Translations under genes and position numbers: made by a program
Assembly: GCF_006715055.1 (NCBI RefSeq)
Contig: NZ_VFMN01000001.1
Location: forward strand, 682,001-746,000
Direction: 5' to 3'
DNA from: Lapillicoccus jejuensis
Lineage (GTDB): Bacteria > Actinomycetota > Actinomycetes > Actinomycetales > Dermatophilaceae
DNA length: 64,000 nucleotides
The notes under the pieces: generated by a model
The model's input: the letters and a program-made list of their open reading frames with translations, nothing else
Database searches by the model: none
What the model was told of the DNA's origin: nothing
Shown here: positions 59,033 to 64,000 of the stretch, in pieces
Position numbering within the stretch: the first letter of the stretch is position 1
How the letters are laid out: each line of letters starts with the position of its first letter

Positions 59033-59851
59033 ATGCCGGACGAGGTGCGCGCCCACTCCCCGCAGGAACGGCGGATCGGCGAGCGCGACCTCACCGCGTG
59101 GCCGACCGCGGCCGGCCGCGGCCTCGCGCGCGGCGCGCTCTGGCTGGGCGGGTGGGCCGGCGAGCACGTCGTCCTGCTCGTCACCGCGCTCGTCGGGCTG
59201 CTCGTCGCCGTCGGGGCGACGGTCGGCGCGGGCGAGGTCTACGAGGGGGTCCTCGAGGGCGCCGACCTGTCGCGGTTGGACGTGCCCGTCCTCGACGCGA
59301 TGGTCCGGCTGCGCTCCCCGGGCCTCGACCGGGCCGTCACGGGGCTGACCGACCTCGGTGGGACGGTGGGGATGCCGGTCATCGCCCTCGTCGCGGTCGC
59401 CGTCATGACCTGGCGCTGGCGCGCCTGGACCCCGCTCGTCCTCACGGCCGTCGCCGCGGCCGGGTCGGTGGCGATGACCGTCGCCGGCAAGGACCTCGTC
59501 GGCCGCGCGCGGCCGCCGCTCACCCTCGCGGTGCCGCCGTACGAGACGTCGCCGTCGTTCCCCAGCGGGCACAGCCTCAACGCGGTCGTCATCGTCGGCG
59601 TGCTGGTCTACCTCGTCCTGCCCCACCTGCACCACAAGCGGACCCGCACCCTGCTCGTCGTCGCCGGGACCGTCTTCGCGGCCGCCATCGGCCTGAGCCG
59701 GGTCTTCCTCGGCCACCACTGGCTCACCGACGTCGTCGCCGGCTGGCTCCTCGGGCTCGGCTGGCTCGCCGTCGTCGTCACGGCCCACCGGCTGCAGCTG
59801 ACGGCCCGCCGGCACCGCGCGACCGCCGAGGCCTCCGCGCACGCCGCTTGA
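59033..59851 (+). CDS. PAP2 family phosphatase
   Basis: Membrane phosphatase of the phosphatidic acid phosphatase type 2 superfamily, 272 residues from ATG 59033. Signature motifs: AGKDLVGRARPP, SPSFPSGHSLNAVV and SRVFLGHHWLTDVVAGW; the catalytic histidines are present. It may dephosphorylate undecaprenyl diphosphate or phospholipids. I favour 59033 because GGAAGG lies at nine bases; an ATG at 59024 is possible. Confidence 0.9.
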   Translation: MPDEVRAHSPQERRIGERDLTAWPTAAGRGLARGALWLGGWAGEHVVLLVTALVGLLVAVGATVGAGEVYEGVLEGADLSRLDVPVLDAMVRLRSPGLDRAVTGLTDLGGTVGMPVIALVAVAVMTWRWRAWTPLVLTAVAAAGSVAMTVAGKDLVGRARPPLTLAVPPYETSPSFPSGHSLNAVVIVGVLVYLVLPHLHHKRTRTLLVVAGTVFAAAIGLSRVFLGHHWLTDVVAGWLLGLGWLAVVVTAHRLQLTARRHRATAEASAHAA

Positions 59852-59914
59852 CGCAGCGTCGAGCCGCTCGACGCCCTGTGCACAGGGCGTCGACCTGGAT
59901 GACGCTGCGTCGAG
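59847..59914. repeat. composite inverted repeat after the PAP2 gene
   Basis: A 26-base perfect palindrome (59868-59893) sits between outer arms 59847-59860 and 59901-59914 that pair at 13 of 14 positions. A third pairing, GCGTCGAG (59856-59863) with CTCGACGC (59867-59874), excludes part of the others. It begins in the PAP2 stop. Terminator or alternative-structure element. Confidence 0.6.
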
Positions 59915-59937
59915 CCATTGACGCGCACTTACTCTGC

Positions 59938-59957
59938 GGTGCAGAGTTCTCTGCACC
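59938..59957. promoter_or_regulatory. candidate operator upstream of the membrane protein/regulator pair
   Basis: GGTGCAGAG-TT-CTCTGCACC, a perfect 9-bp inverted repeat, 17 bases before the ATG at 59975. TACTCT at 59930-59935 could be a -10 overlapping it. Likely bound by the regulator encoded at 60733-61095. Confidence 0.65.
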
Positions 59958-59974
59958 GACGACAGGAGTGCGAG

Positions 59975-60736
59975 ATGACGACGAGCCCGACCCCCGCCGC
60001 GGACGACGCCGGACGAGCCCGCGCCGCCGCCGAGGTCCTCGCGGCCGCCGACCGGGCGCGGCGCACGGCCCGCGCGGACCGTCAGGGTCTGGCCATCCCG
60101 CTGCTCGTCACGGGCGTGCTCGTGCTGGGGTACGGCGTCCTCGTCCTCGCCCACGAGCGGTGGATCGCAGGCCTGCTGGCCGCGAGCCCCACCGGCTCCA
60201 TCGCCCTGACCCCCGACCCCTGGTCCGTCGTCCTCGACGGCTACTGGTCGCTCGGCGGAGCGCTGGCCCTGGCCGTCACGGGGGCCTGGCTCGGACTGCG
60301 CGCGCGCCGGGTGGGGGTCGGCGAGACCGGGGCGGCCTGGGCCACCGGGGTGCTCGCCCTCGTCCTGTTCGGGTACGCCCTCGCCGGCTTCTTCCTCCCG
60401 ATCCCCCTGGCGGTCGTCACGATGCTGTCCCCGGCGGCGCCGTACTGCCTCGCGCTGCTCGTCGTGGCCGCGAAGCGCCACGACCGGGCCCTCGCGGTCT
60501 GGGCCCTGGTGGTGGGGCTCCTCGTGACCCTGGACCGGCTGGGGTGGCTGGCCAACCGGGTCTACGACGTCTACCGGCTGGTGGGCGTCCCGGCCGAGCA
60601 GATCACGTGGTGGGTCGCACCCGGGTTCTTCGACGTCGTCACGGGGGTCGTCGTCGTGCTCGTCGCCGCCCTGCGGATGCGCGCCGATCGGCGTGAGGCG
60701 GCCCGGCAGCACGCCGTCGGCCCGGTCGTGGCGTGA
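59975..60736 (+). CDS. hypothetical membrane protein
   Basis: I do not recognise a characterised family. The 253-residue protein has an Ala/Arg-rich, charged N-terminus of about 40 residues (a possible short helix, VLAAADRARRTARADRQG) and five to six hydrophobic segments (IPLLVTGVLVLGYGVLVLAH; GALALAVTGAWLGLRARR; VLALVLFGYALAGFFLPIPL). Good ribosome-binding site ACAGGAG. It is translationally coupled to the downstream wHTH regulator (GTGA) and is probably its partner or target. Confidence 0.8.
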   Translation: MTTSPTPAADDAGRARAAAEVLAAADRARRTARADRQGLAIPLLVTGVLVLGYGVLVLAHERWIAGLLAASPTGSIALTPDPWSVVLDGYWSLGGALALAVTGAWLGLRARRVGVGETGAAWATGVLALVLFGYALAGFFLPIPLAVVTMLSPAAPYCLALLVVAAKRHDRALAVWALVVGLLVTLDRLGWLANRVYDVYRLVGVPAEQITWWVAPGFFDVVTGVVVVLVAALRMRADRREAARQHAVGPVVA

Positions 60737-61095
60737 GCGCACCCGCCCGGCCGCTCGAGCCCGCCGGGGACGGCTCCGACGGGGCCCCGGACCTCGCCCA
60801 CCCGACGTCCGGTCTCGACGACACGGTCCACCAGAAGGCGCGGCTCGGCGTCCTCGCCGTGCTCGCCGAGGGCGGCCACGCGGACTTCCCCTACCTCAAG
60901 GAGGTGCTCGGGCTCACCGACGGCAACCTCGGCCGGCACCTCGAGGTGCTCGCCGGCTCGGGCCTGGTCCACGTGGAGAAGGGCTTCGCCGGACGCCGCC
61001 CGCGCACGCGGGTGACCATCACCCGCGCCGGGCGGGCCGCCCTCGAGGCGGAGCTGCGGGCGATGCGGGAGCTGCTGCGCCGACTCGGCGGCTGA
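60733..61095 (+). CDS. winged-helix transcriptional regulator (HTH_34-like)
   Basis: DNA-binding protein of 120 residues. After a 30-residue flexible N-terminus comes a winged helix: HQKARLGVLAVLAEGGHADF, the recognition part LKEVLGLTDGNLGRHLEVLA and the wing VEKGFAGRRPRTRVTITRAG. This is the pattern of MarR/ArsR-like HTH_34 regulators that commonly pair with membrane proteins. GTG start overlaps the upstream stop. It is likely to bind the palindrome at 59938-59957. Confidence 0.87.
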   Translation: MSAPARPLEPAGDGSDGAPDLAHPTSGLDDTVHQKARLGVLAVLAEGGHADFPYLKEVLGLTDGNLGRHLEVLAGSGLVHVEKGFAGRRPRTRVTITRAGRAALEAELRAMRELLRRLGG

Positions 61096-61205
61096 GCACC
61101 CGAGCACCGCCACCGCCCGCGCGCCCGAAGTTGCGGGGGCCAACGTCTCAGGTCCGCCACGCGGCTGGCGATAGGACCGGACAACACCCAGGGGGAGGCG
61201 GCCGC

Positions 61206-63242
61206 GTGGTCCGGAGCAGTGGGTTCTCGTTGCGCAGGTTGACGCTGTCGAGCATGACGTGGTGCGCGACCGTGCCGGTCGGCTGGGCCCTCATCCTGCT
61301 CGCGGTCCACCACGTCGTGACGGTGGGCGCCGTCGAGCAGCCCGCCGCCTTCGTCATGACGGCCGGCCTGCTCGTGCTGCTCGAGCTGTTGCCGCTCGTC
61401 GCCGGTCGCGGGCACGACCCGCAGGGCGTCGTCATGTCGACGGCCTTCCTCATGGCCCTGCTCTTCCTCTGGGGCGTCTGGCCCGCCATGCTCGGCGTGG
61501 GCATCGCCTCGCTCGCGGCCGACCTGCGGGCGCGCAAGCAGTGGTGGAAGGTGCTCTTCAACCCCGCCCAGTACGCCGTCTCGGTGGGCGCCGCGTACCT
61601 GGTGATCCTCGCCGTGCACGGCTCGGTCGGTCTCGACCACGCGCTGCCACGACTCTCCCCCGACGCCCTGTTGTGGATCCCCTTGGCCTGGGTCGTCTAC
61701 TACCTGGTCAACATGGTCGTCGTCTCCTGCGTGCTGACCTACACCGGGCCGCTGCGCGCCCTGCTGCTCGACGACGTCGTGCACACGACCCTCATGACGT
61801 TCGCGGTCATGGCGGTCTCACCGATCGTCGTCGTCGTCGCGCTGCACTCGTGGTTCGTCATGCCGCTGCTGCTCATCCCGCTGCTGCTGCTCTACTACAC
61901 GGCCTCGATGTCGCTGGAGCGCGAGCACGCGGCCGGGCACGACGACCTCACCGGGCTGCCCAACCGCAAGACGCTGCGCTTCGAGCTCGACGAGGCCCTC
62001 GAGACGTACGAGCGGGAGGGCACCCCGTTCGGGCTGATGCTCATCGACATGAACGACTTCAAGCGGGTCAACGACACGCTCGGTCACCAGGTCGGGGACC
62101 GCCTGCTCATCGAGTTCGCGGCCCGGCTGCGCGAGCGGGTCCGCCCGGGCGACTTCGTGGCCCGGCTCGGCGGCGACGAGTTCGCCATCATCGTCCACGA
62201 CACCGACGAGGCGGCCGGTCGCGCGATCGCCCAGCGGGTGTGCACCTCGATCTCGCACTCGATCGACGTCGGCGCCCTCGCGCTGGAGACGGAGGCCTCG
62301 GTCGGCATCGCCATGTGCCCCGACCACGGCACCGACGGCGGGACGCTGCTGCGGCGGGCCGACGTCGCGATGTACACCGCGAAGGCGGCCCGCACCGGCG
62401 TCGAGGTCTACTCCCCCGCCCGGGACACCAACTCCGCCGACGCGCTCGGCCTGCTGAGCGAGCTGCGCCAGGCCCTCGCCGACGACGAGCTCGAGCTGCA
62501 CTACCAGCCCAAGGTCGACACCGCCGACGGGACGCCCATCGGCGTCGAGGCGCTGGTGCGCTGGCGGCACCCGGTCCGCGGGTTCGTCCCCCCGGACGAG
62601 TTCATCCCGCTCGCCGAGGGCTCCGGCATCATGCCGCGGCTGACCGAGCGCGTCGTCGACCTCGCCCTGGCCCAGATCGCCCGCTGGCGCGACGAGGGGA
62701 TGTCGGTCCCCGTCGCGGTCAACATCTCCCCCACCGACCTCACCGGCTCGGAGCTGCCGTGCGTCGTCGCCCGCGGGCTGCGCGCGCACGACCTCCCGCC
62801 GGGGATGCTGCAGCTGGAGATCACCGAGCGGATCGTCACCCACGCCGTCGACGACGCCAAGCGCAACCTCGCCGAGCTGCGCGGCCTCGGCGTCTCGATC
62901 AGCCTCGACGACTTCGGTACCGGCTACTCCTCGCTGCTGCGGCTCAGCTCGATGCCGGTCGACGAGATCAAGATCGACCGCGGCTTCATCTCCGCGATGT
63001 CCGAGGGCGAGCGCGCGGTCGGGATCGTCCGCGCCCTCGTCGACCTCGCCCACACCCTCGGCATGCCGTCGATCGCCGAGGGGGTCGAGACCGCCGAGGA
63101 GCTGGCGATGCTCGAGACGCTCGGCTGCGACGGAGTCCAGGGCTGGCACATCGCCCGGCCGATGCCGGCCGAGCAGGTGACCGCGTGGCTGCACGAGCGC
63201 GTCCCGGCCGGGCCCGCCCTGCCCGAGCTGCGCGCCGTCTGA
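61206..63242 (+). CDS. membrane-anchored GGDEF-EAL cyclic-di-GMP protein
   Basis: Protein of 678 residues. About residues 15-230 hold six or seven membrane helices, possibly a sensory MASE-type domain. The GGDEF domain follows (HDDLTGLPNRKTL; active-site RLGGDEFAI intact), then an EAL domain (GVEALVRWRHP; VAVNISPTDL; LEITER; SLDDFGTGYSSL; EIKIDRGF; EGVETAEE) with its catalytic residues visible. It may therefore both make and degrade c-di-GMP. GTG start with GGGGGAGG eight bases upstream. No effector gene is near. Confidence 0.93.
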   Translation: MVRSSGFSLRRLTLSSMTWCATVPVGWALILLAVHHVVTVGAVEQPAAFVMTAGLLVLLELLPLVAGRGHDPQGVVMSTAFLMALLFLWGVWPAMLGVGIASLAADLRARKQWWKVLFNPAQYAVSVGAAYLVILAVHGSVGLDHALPRLSPDALLWIPLAWVVYYLVNMVVVSCVLTYTGPLRALLLDDVVHTTLMTFAVMAVSPIVVVVALHSWFVMPLLLIPLLLLYYTASMSLEREHAAGHDDLTGLPNRKTLRFELDEALETYEREGTPFGLMLIDMNDFKRVNDTLGHQVGDRLLIEFAARLRERVRPGDFVARLGGDEFAIIVHDTDEAAGRAIAQRVCTSISHSIDVGALALETEASVGIAMCPDHGTDGGTLLRRADVAMYTAKAARTGVEVYSPARDTNSADALGLLSELRQALADDELELHYQPKVDTADGTPIGVEALVRWRHPVRGFVPPDEFIPLAEGSGIMPRLTERVVDLALAQIARWRDEGMSVPVAVNISPTDLTGSELPCVVARGLRAHDLPPGMLQLEITERIVTHAVDDAKRNLAELRGLGVSISLDDFGTGYSSLLRLSSMPVDEIKIDRGFISAMSEGERAVGIVRALVDLAHTLGMPSIAEGVETAEELAMLETLGCDGVQGWHIARPMPAEQVTAWLHERVPAGPALPELRAV

Positions 63243-63249
63243 CCCGCTG

Positions 63250-63269
63250 CCGTACGGGGCCCCGCACGG
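63250..63269. terminator. hairpin between convergent genes
   Basis: CCGTACGGGG and CCCCGCACGG pair with one mismatch just after the GGDEF-EAL stop. Convergent with the cyclopropane synthase gene. Confidence 0.5.
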
Positions 63270-63283
63270 CCCGAGCCGGACGG

Positions 63284-63299
63284 GACGCCGTACGGCGTC
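63284..63299. repeat. 16-bp palindrome GACGCCGTACGGCGTC beside the cyclopropane synthase stop
   Basis: Identical to 57051-57066 and five bases from the stop of the next gene. Cores of the same palindrome lie at 58322-58336 and 45263-45274. Confidence 0.6.
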
Positions 63300-63304
63300 G
63301 TGGG

Positions 63305-64000
63305 TCAGCTGCCCCAGGTGGGGCGCAGCGAGAAGCCGCTCGTGCCGTCCTGGGTGGTCTTGCTCGCGAGCACCTGGTGCAGCTGGATCCGGTTGCGCTC
63401 GAAGGAGAGCGAGGACCCGGCGAGGTAGAGGCCCCAGACGCGGGCGGTCCCGACACCGACCTCCTCGACGCACTCCTCCCAGTGCTTGGACAGGTTGCGG
63501 CACCAGGCGCGGGTGGTGAGCGCGTAGTGCTCGCGCAGGTTCTCCTGGTGGCGCACCTCGAAGCCGGTGTCCTCCATCGTGCGCACGATGTCGCCCGAGC
63601 CGGTCAGCTCGCCGTCGGGGAAGACGTACTTGTTGATGAAGCCGTCCTTGGGGATCCCCGGCTCGGTGTTGTCCGGCCGCGTGATGCAGTGGTTGAGGAT
63701 CCGGCCGCCGGGCTTGAGCCGCTCGTGCAGGAAGCGGAAGTAGGACGGGTAGTTCTTCACACCGATGTGCTCGGTCAGGCCGATCGAGGAGACGGCGTCG
63801 AAGCCGGTCTCGGTGACGTCGCGGTAGTCGGCGTGGACGACGCGCGCGCGGTCGCCGAGGCCGTCGGCCTCGATCCGCGCCTGCGCCCACGTCGCCTGCT
63901 CCTTCGACAGGGTCGCGCCGAGCGCGGTGACCCCGTAGTGCTGGACGGCGTGGCGGACCATGCCGCCCCAGCCGCAGCCGACGTCGAGCAGGCGCATCCC
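63305..64000 (-). CDS. cyclopropane-fatty-acyl-phospholipid synthase family methyltransferase, partial
   Basis: SAM-dependent methyltransferase that adds a methylene or methyl group to unsaturated lipid chains. The N-terminal part is missing because the gene runs off the right edge; 231 C-terminal codons remain. Motifs: RLLDVGCGWGGMVRHAVQHY (SAM site), ATLSKEQATWAQARIEADG, SSIGLTEHIGVKNYPSYF, GRILNHCITRPD, and the C-terminal active-site tract HYALTTRAWCRNLSKHWEEC. Family members act on membrane phospholipids. Confidence 0.9.
   Translation of the reverse strand, partial: GMRLLDVGCGWGGMVRHAVQHYGVTALGATLSKEQATWAQARIEADGLGDRARVVHADYRDVTETGFDAVSSIGLTEHIGVKNYPSYFRFLHERLKPGGRILNHCITRPDNTEPGIPKDGFINKYVFPDGELTGSGDIVRTMEDTGFEVRHQENLREHYALTTRAWCRNLSKHWEECVEEVGVGTARVWGLYLAGSSLSFERNRIQLHQVLASKTTQDGTSGFSLRPTWGS

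Overview
The window is very GC-rich, gene-dense DNA with GTG starts, start/stop overlaps (ATGA, GTGA), leaderless-type promoters, menaquinone genes, an F420-type oxidoreductase and 14-subunit complex I genes with long acidic or proline-rich tails. This points to an actinobacterium, probably of the order Micrococcales. An Intrasporangiaceae-like organism is my best guess, but I have no 16S sequence to test it. No rRNA, tRNA, CRISPR array, phage or insertion sequence was recognised.

Layout: (1) 1-2761, a sugar ABC transporter (permease cut by the window edge, lipoprotein binding protein) divergent from a LacI-type regulator. (2) 2799-13970, HtpX protease and then a second, incomplete complex I cluster on the minus strand (nuoA-B-C, a VapBC toxin-antitoxin pair, nuoH-I-J-K-L-M-N). 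It has no nuoD, E, F or G. (3) 14006-22555, mixed genes: a TauE/SafE permease, a frameshifted secreted repeat protein, two oxidoreductases, an F420/NADP-binding protein, a stand-alone LigD polymerase domain and an ABC-F ATPase. (4) 22695-27873, KorAB 2-oxoacid:ferredoxin oxidoreductase, RarD, NADAR and MOSC proteins. (5) 27930-45163, a complete nuoA-N operon (minus strand) ending in a polyprenyl diphosphate synthase. (6) 45278-51530, menaquinone genes: menJ-like reductase, menG, menF, menD, with an F420-type LLM oxidoreductase between. (7) 51534-58314, MurJ flippase, then a translationally coupled acyl-CoA/short-chain dehydrogenase operon. (8) 58364-64000, a TRIC channel, a PAP2 phosphatase, a membrane protein with its regulator, a membrane GGDEF-EAL protein and a partial cyclopropane-fatty-acid synthase.

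The central theme is respiratory electron entry. Complex I feeds electrons to menaquinone, and the quinone's head group (MenF, MenD), tail (polyprenyl synthase), methylation (MenG) and side-chain reduction (MenJ) are encoded next to it. A near-consensus Rex (NADH/NAD+ sensor) operator lies just ahead of menJ. The second complex I lacks the NADH-oxidising module, and KorAB in the same neighbourhood would make reduced ferredoxin. A ferredoxin-fed complex is therefore conceivable, but the absence of nuoD, exactly where VapBC sits, leaves open whether it works.

Regulatory structure worth noting: two recurring leaderless promoter motifs, several long inverted repeats at gene ends, and a short palindrome (CGCCGTACGGCG) repeated just downstream of stop codons.
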